31,662 nucleotides of DNA from Lentinus brumalis (GCA_001792895.1 MARA01000108.1:1-31662); one strand, 5' to 3'. Shown: positions 9,591-21,554, counted from the stretch's first letter. Notes: generated by a model not told the origin, from the sequence alone. A program made the numbers and translations.

Positions 9591-11841
9591 TCAATGAAAC
9601 ACGCTCTTCCACACCCTCTCGCTGGTCTGTTTCGCTGGGATCGCGGGCGTCGAGTTCCAGCCGCTACTGCGCGCTGTGTCCTCTCCTCCTGCCTCAAGAA
9701 ACCTTTCGAGCACCCTCGCAAACGTCTTCACGCTGTATGTCAGAGGCAACGAAATATATTTCTGTCTACATACACGTCTACCTACAACCGACACAAGACT
9801 TACCGTGCTGTCGACCGTCCTCTTCCACCTCATCGCCGCCGCCGCCGCCGTCCCATCCCTCCCTCCCTCCCTCCCACCGCTATACCCTCCAGAACACCCA
9901 CCGTGCCTATACCCTCCAGAAACACCCTAAGGTGAAGCTTGCATCTGGTGCATCTGCTTCGCACTCCGCTGATGGCCTAACCACCCCGCAGCCGCCGCGC
10001 CCGCCCGCCCCGGACGCGAGCAGCAACCCCCTCTTCGTCCTCCGGCGGCTCATGATCGGTACAGGAGTGTCGTCGAGATCCTCGTTGGCGCGGAACGCCG
10101 ACCGCTCGACCGGGCTGTTGTCCCAGTGGTCCATGATGCGCGGCGACCCGCGAGTCAGGGCTTCGCGGCGACCTGCCGGCGGCGAGTCGTCGAATGCGGC
10201 TTGCTTGCCCCCGCGCTTCGGAAAGTACGAGAGAGCGTTCGGATACGTGACGTTGCGAGAGTGGCTGCTCTTCGTCGGGGTTACCGATGAGGGTGGCGAG
10301 CGCGTCCACGGGCTCTTCCACGACGCAGCGAAGTCATACCGCGCAGACAATGACGTTGACGCCTCGAGGGTGAACGGGCTCCCCTTGCGCTTGCTCTGGG
10401 CCATGAACCCGCCGACGGTCTCCTGGCCCTTCGCGACGTTCTCGAGCTTGCTCTTGAGCGACGCGAGGCCACCCTCAGGTGGACGTGGGCATGGGGCGGG
10501 GACGCGCGACCTTGGCGAAAGTCACCTTGTAATTCTCGCCGTTGTTGTTGTCCAGATCTCGCGGCCAATGACGTTGAACCGGAGTGCGAAGAACAATGTC
10601 TTCTCCTCGATACGCGCAAGCATGTCGCCGAGACGGATGGTAAACGAGAATCGGTCGAAAACACCACCAGGAACCGAGTCGAGGTACTTCGCGGTGACCT
10701 CGCTCGTGTTTGCCACGAGTCCACCGTGAAGCGGACCGCCACCCACTTCTGGAATGCGAGGTTCCGAACGCGTACACGACCGTTGAGGGACGCGCCGTCC
10801 TCTGACAACGTCAGGTCCTCGAGCGCGAGGTCGGCATCCGCATTCGCCACAGCAGGCTTGTTCGTGAGCTGCATCGTGAGCACCTGTCTTCCTCTCCTTG
10901 CCTGGGCCCGTAGATCGCGCTGGGGAAGTCGCTCTCCGTACCGCTCGTGTCGGTGGGCGACCCTTGGCGCGAGATCGCAAGGGCTTCTGCTCGGCTAGGA
11001 ACAGCTTCACGTGCTCGAGGCGGGCGTCGAAGTGAACGGACTTCGCCATGGGCGTGCTTGGTTCGCTCTTCGTCGACGCTAGGGCCTCGCCGGTGACGAT
11101 CGAGAGGTCGCCACGCACAACGGGACGACGCGACTTCAGCGAAGACTTGAGTGGCTCACCCGACTTCTTCCGCGCTATGCTGGCGGCTAACGATTGTGGC
11201 GCAGAGAATGCGCGATTGCTTGTGCCCTCGGCGCGGATGTTGGCGGTGAGCGCGACAGAAGCCGAGGACTCGGCGAGCGGAAGCGTCTTCTTGAGGTCGT
11301 CCAGGTCGATGTGGAGGTCGACGCGAGGCGAAGACGACGCACGGGGAGTCTCGTTACCGGACGTGTCTTCAGTGGAAGACTGGGTGGCAGGGAACGCCAC
11401 ACCCTTCTCAAGCTGGGATGCACTTCTCGACCTGAGGACGGCGGGCGTGGGAGTCGAGTCGGCGGGCGAACGGAAAGCTTGCATCTTGGGGGTGCGGGTG
11501 CGCTTGGCACGAGGGTGCATCTGGACGTACGACTCCGAACCGCTGGACGAGCTGGACGCCTCGTCCTGAGCGGGCGGCTCCACGCGAGGGGGAGTCGGGG
11601 GTTGTACTACCAAGACGGTGGGCACTGCGGAGGTGCCTGCCAAGGGAGCCTCCGCGGCCACGATACGGTGGATCGTCGTGGCGGGGGGCGTTGACGGTGC
11701 GGAGAGGGTGGCCAAAGTGATCGAGCGCGACGATGACGACCGACGTGGGATGCGCGGGAGGGGCGCGCCCGCACTGTTCGAGTGCCGCGTGTAGTAGTCC
11801 ATGGGGGCGGCGTACGCGTGGAGGTTTAGTACCGTGTTCAT
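9591..11841 (-). CDS. PP1 glycogen-targeting regulatory subunit with CBM21 domain, unit 1 (frameshifted)
   Basis: Proteins of this family (yeast Gac1, animal PPP1R3) tether PP1 to glycogen so that it dephosphorylates glycogen synthase and phosphorylase. The ATG at 11841 lies just after a typical acceptor (branch GCTGAT, pyrimidine tract, CCCCCAG). Residues about 1-230 are Ser/Pro-rich. A basic LKSSLKS segment precedes the PP1-docking RVxF motif KSVHF (residues 267-271), followed by EHVKLFLAEQKP. The CBM21 domain lies at about 10500-10850: NGRVRVRNLAFQKWVAVRF, SEVTAKYLDS, FDRFSFTIRL and DNNNGENYKV are all visible. An intron at 9733-9803 (GTAAGT donor, CTGAC branch) leads to a last exon ending TGA at 9591. 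Four one-base shifts break the frame: near 10986 (a G lost from a G-run that unit 2 keeps), near 10715, near 10548 (GGG to GG in the WDNN motif) and near 10495. Domain identity on both sides of each break suggests sequence errors or very recent decay. Confidence 0.88.
9835..9927 (-). repeat. Low-complexity tract at the 3' end of the PP1 regulator, unit 1
   Basis: GCC repeat (9835-9850), CCTC repeat (9856-9875) and two copies of tataccctccagaa(a)caccc (9881-9899 and 9908-9927, 27 bp apart). Unit 2 lacks most of this and instead has two copies of acccaccgtgc near 21952-21978. On the minus strand it is a Gly-rich coding stretch before the last intron, open in unit 2 but interrupted in unit 1. 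Confidence 0.7.
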
Positions 11842-12595
11842 GAGGATCGTTGTCTGTGGGGTCTGGGGGAGGGACAATCAGCACCAAGGGAAGGTTCTGC
11901 GGCTGACGCGCGGGTGACACAGCAGGGATCTCGACATTTCCGACGACCGAGGCTGACACCTTTTCGGTGATTGCAGCCGACAGGATACCTTTCGTCCATA
12001 TGCGCCGTGCAAAGAGACAAAGGGTAACCACGGGGCGCATATACCCAGACCTTTCGCGCGTCGGAGATGCGAATATCCCTGTGGTGCGACCACCACAGCG
12101 CACAGGGGATTACTCACCTGCTTAGTGACGTCGCTTGCGGGGAGACCTTGCGAGCGCTGGGCCGAATGGTCGAAGGCGTTGAAAACGATAAGTATAGGAA
12201 AAAGGTGTCGCTGGACGCGAGCAAAGGGACCGGGGGAGCACTGCGGAGGAAGCGACGCAGACCGAACTATAATGTATGGAGGAGAATCATTGCTGGTCAG
12301 CCGCCGCTCGCGAGAAGGACGAGAACAGAATGGAGCGATGGGGAACGGAGAGACTCACCAGAAGCCGTGAGTAGTGTTCCGGCGCAGGGGTGCGCAGACG
12401 GCAGATCCTGGGCGCGGCGCGTGAGACGGCGGGTGCGCGACGGGGGAATGAGCGTGCTCACCAGGAGAGACAGTGAGCGGGCTGTCTGGGACGGCGACCT
12501 CTTGGGACACGACGGCCGGCGGGGAGGGAGGGAGGGGGCGGACGTGGGGGTCGGGTGGCAAGAGACTGGGCGAAAAAGCCGTCGAAGTGGTTCAT
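11839..12595 (-). other. Candidate 5' leader exons of the PP1 regulator (unit 1/2 boundary)
   Basis: Minus-strand splice signals define exons upstream of the PP1 regulator ATG: exon A from the ATG at 12595 to 12462, exon B 12407-12359, exon C 12266-12118, exon D from 12078. Introns are 12408-12461 (GTGAGC), 12267-12358 (GTGAGT, GCTGAC branch, TTATAG) and 12079-12117 (GTGAGT, short at 39 bp). Joined in phase they stay open from MNHFDGFFAQSL through exon D to a TGA that overlaps the PP1 regulator start codon as ATGA. They may be a 5' leader or a small upstream coding region. No family is recognised. Confidence 0.4.
12521..12538 (+). other. G-quadruplex motif, unit 2
   Basis: Same four-run G tract with 1-base loops as at 314-331, unchanged. 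Confidence 0.7.
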
Positions 12596-12960
12596 CTCGC
12601 ACGCGCGCCTAGGGGCGATGCGAACGAGCTCGCCATCAATTTCGAACACACGGCGGTCTGGGCCGAGTTCGCTCTCACACTAAAGTGGAGCCCCCTGTCC
12701 GCTGGCTCGAGGCTGCCGCTCTGGGCTGCATACTAGCTCGTCCATGTCTCCTGAGTCCTGATTCTGAGAGATAGTCAGCCCAGTCTACGCTCGTCGACAG
12801 CCGTCGACGAGCTCCCGACGAGCATCGGGTTGGTGCGCAGAAGGCCGTGCTTATCAGGACAGTCGCATCTGTGTCGCTGCTTATCGCGGTGACAGGTCCG
12901 GTTTTCCAGACGCTGCGACACCGCAGCGGTCGTTCGATCCTCGACGCCTTCGTTGCGGCG

Positions 12961-13013
12961 ATTGGCCAAGTACGCAGCGGACAGTCCAGCGGTGACGTAA
13001 CCCAGTGACGTCA
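12961..13013. promoter_or_regulatory. CCAAT box and paired CRE-like sites, unit 2
   Basis: ATTGG at 12961-12965, TGACGTAA at 12993-13000 and TGACGTCA at 13006-13013. Flanking bases differ from unit 1 but the three elements are unchanged. Confidence 0.55.
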
Positions 13014-13210
13014 GGGAATCTCATCCTCCTTCTCTGCGACTCTGAACGACCCGCCAGAACACGTTCCTCACTCAAGACTCCAGAGTCGCGTCGCGGGTCA
13101 ACGTGTCCACCCCCGCGTGACCACACCTCTTCCCATCTGCGAGCATCGTTGCCGACGATGAGGTCGCGATAGGGCGCGAGGAGAGACGCGACGCGGGAGC
13201 TCGTTCACGC

Positions 13211-16200
13211 ATGCGACGAGCACTGCAGGTGTTGGCGGCCGTCAGACTGCATCCCTCTCTCTGCGCCTGCTGGCTCTCGCTCCGTCTCTGCCCGCCGTCT
13301 CCCTAGAGGCGTCTCCTCTGCCCTCTTGCATCTCGCACTGCGCAGCGTCCGTCCTGCGTCTCGCTCTCGCACGCCCGCGCCCGTCGCCCTTGTCGCAACT
13401 CCTGTCCGTCCACTGCGCTACACTGCAGTACGCCGCCGCAAGTCTTCGCTTGGGTCTCCCTATCGCCGTCCATGCATAAGTACTGGACGAACAGATGCAT
13501 ATACGAGGTCTGTATGTACAATCCATGAGTGCACCGACTGCTCACTGACTTGCTCCTACACAGTCTCGACGCGTCTGCTATAGCGCGTCTTGTCCCACTG
13601 CTTGAACGACCGCGCGCCGCGTTTCGGTACGCGATTGCCCGTCCAGCTCGCATACTCACACCGCCCTCCCCGGCATATCCCCTGAATCGCGTAGTCCGTG
13701 CTCTAGCTGAACGCACAACGAATCAACGTCTTGCAACCGACCGTCCACCATACAGGGGTGTCTATCGTGTACTATCCATACAGCAGCCACATGCTGACTG
13801 CTCCGTCCACACAGTATGTATGACAACTACTCCAAATACATCCAGCATAGTCACACACCGCATCGGCCGCGTCCTGGCGCCCCGAGTCCCGGTGCACAGC
13901 CGAAAGGCAGGTCTACGTACCAGTCACCGGCCTCCACCTGCCCGGCTCCCCTGCATACGACCCATCCGACGCCTCCATCACACGCCAGCTGAAGGAATCG
14001 CCGCCGCCAGTTTCTGTCAAGAGGAACGGGGACGGGCACGGTGAGCTCATACGTTCGCGGTCCGCAGAGGACGTCGCACTGACCTGGGGATGGTGCGTAG
14101 ACGTCCAGTCCGTACAGACACGGTTGACGGCGCGGCCGACGACGACGAGGTTGCAGCGGACGACGTGGCAGTCGACAGTGGCAGCGCGGACGGTCGAGAA
14201 CACCGAGGCGGTGGGATGCAGAGTGGGCAGAGAGCAGGTGAGGAGGTGAGGAGGAGGAGGAGGGGGAGGAGGAGAGGAGGGGAATGGAGAACGACCCCGC
14301 GTCCGCGCTGGTACTAATACCCGCCTGGCGCAGGACAAACACACCACGCGCGGTGCCTGCGCACAGGCCACCGCTCTCCCTGTTCGGTCCTGCGCAGGCA
14401 CGCACCCGTTCGGGGCACATTCGCACTTCTCCGTGTCGGGTCTTGACGCTGTCTCCGTCACGGTGCCCAGTTCGGACTCGCGACGCGTGAGTACTCCTTC
14501 TCATGCCAAGCGTCGTCCCAGATGCTGATCACGGCGCGCTGCGATCTGTATGCGCTTAGTATTTACACTTTCATTGTCGTAGTATGCAGTCCAACACACT
14601 TGTCCACATACCTGACCATGTGCTTTGCGGGACTCGGACAGCCAACGGCCGCCCTCGGAACGTAAGTATGCTCGAGGTACGTGGAGTGCGCACACCCAAG
14701 TTCCAACCCTCGGCTCAAACCAAGCTCGATCTCGCCGGACCCGAACGACGGCTTGAATCGCGCTCAGCGTGCGTTCTCGGAGACTCGGGTTTCCAGGTGC
14801 AAATACCAGATGGACGGCCTCGTCGGCGGTCCGAACGTCACGACGACGGCGGGACTCGGGAGAACCCCAGGTATGTCTGTCTCTTCGGCAGTTCTGCGTT
14901 CGCGGCGTGACACTCACGCTCACGGAGTTCTTTCAGGATGCATGGTCGGGTTCGTTGGCTTGGCCCAGTCATAGATGGGCTGCCCGCGGTGCGTCTGGAC
15001 AGGGACGGGATGGACATGAAGACGACTCGGGCCTCTCATGTTTGCTCGAGCCTCGCGGTAGAATGCACGCCCGTACCGAACACCACGACGCCTCCGCCGG
15101 CTGCTGGGACTCGGACCACGCATCGAACGCTGCATCGTGCACGCGCCCCTCGCTCGTTGTTCGCTCGTTCATCCATCCGTGACGCACGGTCCGGGCTTGA
15201 GGCTCGGTGTAATCCCGACTGCGCCGTGAGTGCACGCTCATATCCTGCGTCCGCTACCTTCTGACCCGTGCGCCGCTAGGCTGCAAGACTGCAGTATGTT
15301 GCAGTGGCGTCGTAGTGGTAGATTGAGCGACTCCGAGAGGAGGCAGTCTGCGGGCGGATGGACGTCCAGGATCAAGACTCCATATCACAGAGCCCCGGAC
15401 ACCGGATGCACGGACGGCGGTCACCGGTTCACAGGCAATCGAGAGCGAATGCATGGTGGCTCGTGGGTGGAAGCGACGTGACGTCCAGCCTCGTCGCTCG
15501 CGCTGACAGCGGCAGCAAGTCGCCAAGTTTCTCCAGGTACGTCAACGGCGTTTTGGCTCGTATGTACGGGTGCTGACAACTTGCCTCCGCCGGGAACAGA
15601 TCCAGATTCCATACGCACCGACTCGCAGATTGTCAGTCACGGCCGCGTCTCTGCAGCGATGTCTAGAGCTGCTGCGGAGGAGAGACTTGAAGCACCCGCG
15701 GCGGCGGAGCACGCACGGTCGCGACATTGATGCATCCAGAGCAGAGACTCGGGCCGGCTGCAGGCAGCGAACATGTCGTTCGCTTGTCGAGGTATCGGGG
15801 CCGGCAGAGATACTCAAGTTTGGACTCTGGTCTCGACGGTACGTCTCCGCCGCATTCGTTCATGTCGCTCGCCTTCTGATGCATTGCATTGCATGCTTAG
15901 TGCGACGAAGTAGACAGGACACCGAGGGCACACAGGCGGAGGTCTACGCAATGCACAAGGTTGCTATCTGCGTACTTCTCCGTAGCGACGTCTGATGTCG
16001 ACAGCACCTGGCCGTTGAATGGACGTCACGACGAGCAGGTGATGGCGACTCTGTGGATCCCAGAGTCGCTGCATCCGGACAGTAAGTCCTCGCACGCTCG
16101 CGCATGTCTTGACCGTTCGATCTCGTGCGGTTTACCGTTAGGCGACGACCGGATGGTTGATTGAGCCTTCGAGAAATGGAAAGACACGCTGCAGACGAGG

Positions 16201-19200
16201 ATGCGTCCGGTCTCAAAATCGAGATCGCATGCCCGAGGCACTGCCCACCAGTGACCGTGTTGCTGCTCTGATTGCAGGGCGAGACATCGAAACAATGCGG
16301 ATCCGAGGAGCGAAGTCCGGCTCGTGCGCCGCAGGGAAGCATTGCTCGTTCATCGATGCTGCTGTGGATGTCTCGAAAGGTATGTACTCTCGCTCTGGCG
16401 TGGGTTGCTGCAATCTCTGACATTGGTGAAGCATTACTTACTACAGGTCTAGTTCTGTATCTCCGGGATACAAGACGGCCGAGGATGCGCTACGGCGAAT
16501 GTCCTCGTTGCCGTTGCATGCAGTGGGAAGACAGCTGTGTAGTCGGCAACGTTCTGGTCCCGTAGTAGGCAGCAAGATGCGCTCGGAAGCTCCGAATCGA
16601 GGGACGTCTCGCCTGTCTCAGCGGTGTCTTGTTCCTTGGCGCGGTTCGTACACACCCGGGACAACGAACAAGACGCTTCTCGCGATGCAAGCACACCGGC
16701 TTCACGACGCAGGCGGTGCACATCTTCGCCGAGACGACGTCTGCCAGCTCGCTCGCCTCCTTCGTACAGCAAGGGTCAGGTACAGTACAAGCGCGGCTGG
16801 CGGCGCATGGTATCAACTTCGCGGGACCCAGGTCTGCTGCGTGCGGATGGGTGAGTTCTCCGCGCAGTCGCGCAAGTCTCCGCCGTACTCACTCGTGCGT
16901 TTGCGCCTCAGGAGACGAATGGCGGGTGGTACACTGCATTGAGCCCTGAGGTCCTGCGTCTTACCGTCTCGCGACCGAAACTGATTGCTGGGACCGAGGC
17001 AACGCCCAGTGGCACCGCGCTGTTGCTCGGAATGCAGGGCGAGGCATCGAGAAATGCCGGATCCGAGAAGAGAAGCCCGGATCGTGCGCCGCGGGAAGCG
17101 TCCCTCGTTCATCGGTGTTGCTACGGTCGAGACGGTGTGTTCGAACGGTACGTACTCTTGCTCTGGTGTGGGTTGGTGCAAGCTCTGATCTCATTGGTAA
17201 AGCACTACATACTCACTACAGATCGAGTTTTGTATCTTCGAAGTACAAGATCGCCGAGGGCTCGGACGCACTACGACGAATGTCCTCGCGCACTTGAGTC
17301 GCCGTCGCATGCAGTGGGAAGACATCTCTTTAGGGATGCGAGGGTAGGAAGCGAGATGTGCTCCGGAAGCTTCGAATCAAGGGCCTGAGCGGTGTTGTGT
17401 CCTTGGCGATTCGTACTCCCGGACAAGACGCTTCTCGATCGCCTGCCACCAGCTCCCAGACGTCTGCGTCACGGTGACATCTCCACGGCACGTATGGACG
17501 GGCATTGGCATGTATGCACTTGGGTGAGCGTGCGCGCATCCTGGCTGCGCTAGGAGACTCCATTCTGACGAGGGCGTCGTAGCTTGTGCTGTAAACCGTA
17601 GGCAGAAGCAATATATGTTGATACACACGCACGGACTGCGTTGACTGCGTCCTCTCTTCCGGGCGCGGCTCGTAGAGACGTCCCGATCTCCGCCATTGTA
17701 ATAGGAGAGCCGGATAGCAAGAGTTTGATGGTCAAGCGGGTCCATGGTCCGGGAGAACGGTGCGTGTGTCCAGTCGAGTTCGCAGCATGAACGTCTGGAC
17801 AAGTCGATCGCTGACCGTGACTGTGTCTAGATATGCGGCGACGGCTTCAACATGCAGATACTAAGGTTGCGAGATGCGACACCAGATGCTGGCTCACGTG
17901 TAACAAGTACTTGTAGCGGTTGTGGGAGATGCACGGTAGAAGCGGGGCCTTCGTGGCAGGCCAGTTCGGAAGGGCGGGCAAAGGTGGATCTCAATGACGG
18001 GCTTTCAAGTTGCTTCGCAAGCTCGATACGGGTTCGTGTCCCGCCGCGTTCTTGGCGTCTTGGGCTGTGTCTGATTGGCCAGTAGCGAAGGTATCTACTA
18101 GACAACATGTCCCCTTTCATCTCCGTCCGGGATATTGACTTATCGCGGTGTAGCTCGAGTCTCGACGTCCGCGTGAAACTGAACGTCAATGGCTAGACTC
18201 AAGGCAAGTCTCAGAAGCGAACTCGCCTCGGCCGTCGAGTTCCCGGTTGCCGTCGACCGTTGGAGAGTGTTGCATTGGTATGTTCCTCATAGCTGGGTCT
18301 GTCTGCTCCGGATTCTGACCAAGCGTGAAAGATACAGGAATAGCTGCAGCGAGCCGATGGCGCGCTCTTCGACCTTGGCAGGCTCGCTCACAAGCGGCGT
18401 GCGAATGAGATGTTCTCATGATCCCGGGCTTCAAGACACCCGAATGTCGGACCGATCTGGTGCGTGTGACGTCGAGTATGTCGTCCCTTTGCGCTTCTCA
18501 CCGGCTTCGTGGATTGTTTGCAGCCCTGAAGCCGGCGGTCCGACGCAATCAGCCTAGGAACTTCAAGCGGTTGAGTTCGGAGTGGCCATCATGTACGACC
18601 GCTCTAGTCTCTCGGACTGTCCTTGTAAGTACTGCCAGCCCAATTGGACTATGTAGGCCATTTCCTGGCCAGTGCACCTTTATTTTGACTCCGAGACTCC
18701 TTCCAGCGCCGTTACGGCCTTACGAGCGTACCAGGTCTGGTTGAAAGCATGCGTTCACACGCAGCTTCGCCGTGACCTCGGAGGCGAAGATCGGGCGGTC
18801 AGCTCGCGAGCTGCAAAGCTTCCCAGCTGCAGAGAGGCCGTGCATGTGTGGTCTTTGGTGAGGCTACTAAGCTAGAATGTACTAGTACATGGACCTCGTG
18901 TACGAGTTGACAATGTGCTGTCCCAAGTCGCGCACTCATGTCCTATTGATATTCTTCCCCTGCCAGTCCCCTGATGATTGCAAGACCTCGCTCCCTCACC
19001 GGGACTCAATGTGAGTGCGTGCGTGCCTCGGCAACTATATTCGACCAGGAATGTTCGCCCGGAGTTCGTGCAAAGAAATATGCGACTTGCTGAATGAAGC
19101 ACGCGCTGTGCGCGATGCAAGGTACCGAAGATGGAGTTGACAGGCTCTGGGTCATTGCCTTGCTCACCTAGACACTGTACACACGTTCTGCAGTCCCAGC

Positions 19201-21554
19201 TTGCAATCACATAAATTAAGGACACCAAGGAGCATGGTGCCATGGTCCATGCCAGTAATTACGCAGCACTCCCGGGATATGATTCCACAAGTCTACGTCT
19301 ACAGCGTGCTCGCTTCCTGTCTCGAGCCTGCTTCCAGGCAACCTTCTGATCACGGTCTCGTGATCGTGTCCCACGCGTCGCGACGCGTACCTTCGCAAGA
19401 CTCCTGGACCCGAACAATTGTCTGTCAATTTTCTACATCAGCGTGCTCATCAATGCTTCACACGAAATGTGGTTACACACGCTATAACATGCTTGCACAG
19501 GTACAGTGCTCGGGACGGCGATTTACTGATGTGGGACGCAGCAGCCCAGCACATGGGCCGCCGGCAAGTATCTATCTGTTTCTCTAGACTCGAAGTTGCT
19601 CGACTGACGAGGCACGCAGCCACACAGACGAGCGGAGTGAACGGCGGAGGAAGGAGACACGGGTCACCGATCGCATAACCACAGCTTGCCCGATACGGTG
19701 TTTCCCATGTCAACGATCGTAACGGCCGAGGTGCACGCAACAACCCCAACTAGGATGGCCGTTAGCCACCCAGAAGCATTCATATTACTTACGCCATACC
19801 GCGAGACGTCCGAATTTCTCGATCTGGGACAAGCACGCATAGTTCCGCGGCGTGTCTTGTTTGCTCTTCCCGCCAGAACATTGCCCTGGGCGTACCACCA
19901 CGTTTCCGTCTTCCCACTCTCATCTCGCCCCCATCCTCTCCCTCTCAGCTCGACTCTGCGCTACCGCTATTCTCGCTGCGCCGCTCAAGCGGTACCCAGC
20001 CATCACACACATACTGTAGCGTGTCGACGCGCTCTGCATTGCTCGAAGACTACATACGGTACATCTGGTGCAACTCAAGCGTCCTCGACGAGCTCGAACT
20101 ACGGTACGTGTCCTGCGTCGTTCGCTACAGACCGCGCTGACACAGGCATCTCCGACCTTCAAGTGCGATAGGACGCAGCGCTTCGTCTGGACTCTACACC
20201 GCGTTCCAGAACGCGTACCAGCACGCGTTAAGACGACACGGTACGTGGCTCTCGATGTCCCTGTGCAGCATGAGGTCAGCATTGTGCTAATCACCCGCGT
20301 CGTGTAGACCCGGCGCGTCATATCTCCGCCCATGTCGTGCGGCAGCGACACGACACTGCACAGCAGGTGGACCATCGTCAGGTACGTACCTGCTTGCAAT
20401 GCGAGCGAGCGAACGCGTTGCTCATCGTCAGTGTTCATCTTCCAGCTACCTGCCGTCCGACTGATCCAAGGCCGCCGCATTACGAGGAAACAGCCTATCG
20501 AGCGTTCATCCTGCGAGTACGTACCTTTCTTCCACTCTACTCGTGTCAGCACGCAGCGCCGGCTGACCATTCACTGTTCCAGTGAATTTACACCTCCCAG
20601 CATCTCGTCACGCCGCCGCTCGCGTCCACCTACTCGTCGAGCTCGCGGGATGATATCTGGGTGCCGGCGACGAGGTTACGCAACGTGCCGCAGGCTGTCA
20701 ATAGAGGTACGTACCTGCGCTCTTCGCAGCCCATGCACGGCCGACTGACTGTCGACCATCGTCCCAGACGTCACCTCTGCGGTAAGCTGCAGCCAGGCGT
20801 ACCTACGACTCCCACCGGCCGGCTCGGGAGGCAGTGGACGCGTCCTCGTCTACTGTTGTATCGGACCCACCTTCCAAGCTGCTCTGACGAGACAAGCGGT
20901 ACGTACCTCGGTCTCATCCGGCTGGACTGCACAGGCTGATAGCCATGTCATGATCAGCGTGTCTCCATACCTCGTGAGATTGTGAGCAAGACGCATGAGA
21001 AGACGGCGCGAGTAGGCAAGACGCTGCGCCGCTCCGAAGCCGTCTGGGACGCGACAAGTCCAGCGCAGAGCGTGTCTTGGGGAAACTCGACGCGTCGTTG
21101 TCGCCCAGCTCATGACGAGTGGTACGTACCTTCGTGCACATCTCGTACGCGTACTGAAGACGTCCCAGGTCTCCCGGACGCCGTCTCCTGCCATTATCTT
21201 GGCAACCGGGAGCGGAGTCGCACTCGCTGTAGATGGAGACCGCTGTCGCAAAGTACGTACCTTTTCCCTGACGCCTCCGAGCTACTGGCGGACTTGGCTG
21301 ATGGCAAACTCTGCAGCAGCTTCAAGTCGCTCTCATCGACGTCCGCTGCTAGACACGCGTCTTCCGGCGTGGACCGGCGAGCTCCAGAGTGTCGAAGGTG
21401 AGCATATGCATCCCGGATTCAGGCTGCCGGTGCTGACATAGATCTCGCAGAGCTGACAGATAACGCGCAGAGACAGCGCACAGACGCGAGAGCAGGCGGC
21501 GCAGGTGGGAGGCGGGCAGACGGAGGCAGCAGCGGTGGTGGTGGTCGAGAGTAG
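13211..21554 (+). CDS. Gene X, unit 2: many-intron gene of unknown function (frames interrupted)
   Basis: Second copy. Candidate ATG at 13211. The 3' end is the best preserved of the copies: three successive joins keep one frame into a Gly-rich tail (RADGGSSGGGGRE) ending TAG at 21552-21554. Here the frame also continues past the point near 17700 where units 1 and 3 show an in-frame TAG, because one extra A is present (IGEPDSKSLMVKRVHGPGE follows). About 35 bp around the intron before 15831 are lost. Function unknown. Confidence 0.48.
14238..14282 (+). repeat. GGA-type minisatellite, unit 2
   Basis: Expanded version with consecutive GGA repeats and a GGGGG run. Confidence 0.75.
14937..15225 (+). 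other. Gene X exon 7, unit 2
   Basis: About 96 codons open between TTTCAG and GTGAGT (15226). It contains RWLGPVIDGLPAVRLDRDGM, VCSSLAVECTPVPNTTTPPP and a basic end finishing RCNPDCA. In unit 1 three extra bases near 2772 and neighbouring changes put a stop in this frame, so unit 2 is the best copy of this exon. Confidence 0.52.
16274..16686 (+). repeat. Internal module 1 of gene X, unit 2
   Basis: Counterpart of 4127-4536, with the same intron and flanking words. Confidence 0.78.
17034..17440 (+). repeat. Internal module 2 of gene X, unit 2
   Basis: Counterpart of 4907-5316. The end word has lost two bases (cttctcgat). Confidence 0.78.
21169..21554 (+). other. Gene X 3' exons, unit 2
   Basis: Exons 21169-21252, 21317-21397 and 21451-21554, separated by introns 21253-21316 and 21398-21450, keep one frame with phase-1 joins throughout. 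The frame continues the preceding exon (RRVVVAQLMTS, donor at 21122). They read GLPDAVSCHYLGNRERSRTR, PLLDTRLPAWTGELQSVE and a Gly/Arg-rich tail, ending at TAG 21552-21554. Unit 1 lacks two bases near 9412, which turns the tail Arg/Trp-rich and moves its stop to 9507. Confidence 0.5.

Larger units (their letters stand above)
1..12199 (+). repeat. Tandem repeat unit 1 (about 12.2 kb)
   Basis: First of three head-to-tail copies. The opening bases of the window recur at 12200 and at 23556, and the order of landmarks is the same in each copy (G-quadruplex tract, CRE pair, gene X, convergent PP1 regulator). The left edge lies inside a unit, because 1-388 is already the leader region of a minus-strand PP1 regulator whose body would be off the window. 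Unit 1 differs from units 2 and 3 by a 38-bp insertion at 836-873 and by a deletion of about 30 bp near 1058. It is the only unit here with a complete CBM21-coding region. Confidence 0.95.

Noticed and set aside
9737..10729. Plus-strand open frame of 330 codons
   Set aside because: It is antisense to the PP1 regulator, whose CBM21 and last exon are clear on the minus strand. A shadow of GC-rich codons.
11842..11877. Earlier start of the PP1 regulator at a TTG codon (11877)
   Set aside because: TTG is not a usual fungal start, a TGA lies immediately upstream, and this stretch has the form of an intron end. The ATG at 11841 is preferred.
13851..14504. Minus-strand open frame of 217 codons over gene X exons 3-5
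   Set aside because: The plus strand has a perfect TACTAAT branch and GCAG acceptor here and exons joining in phase. The minus frame is split in unit 1.
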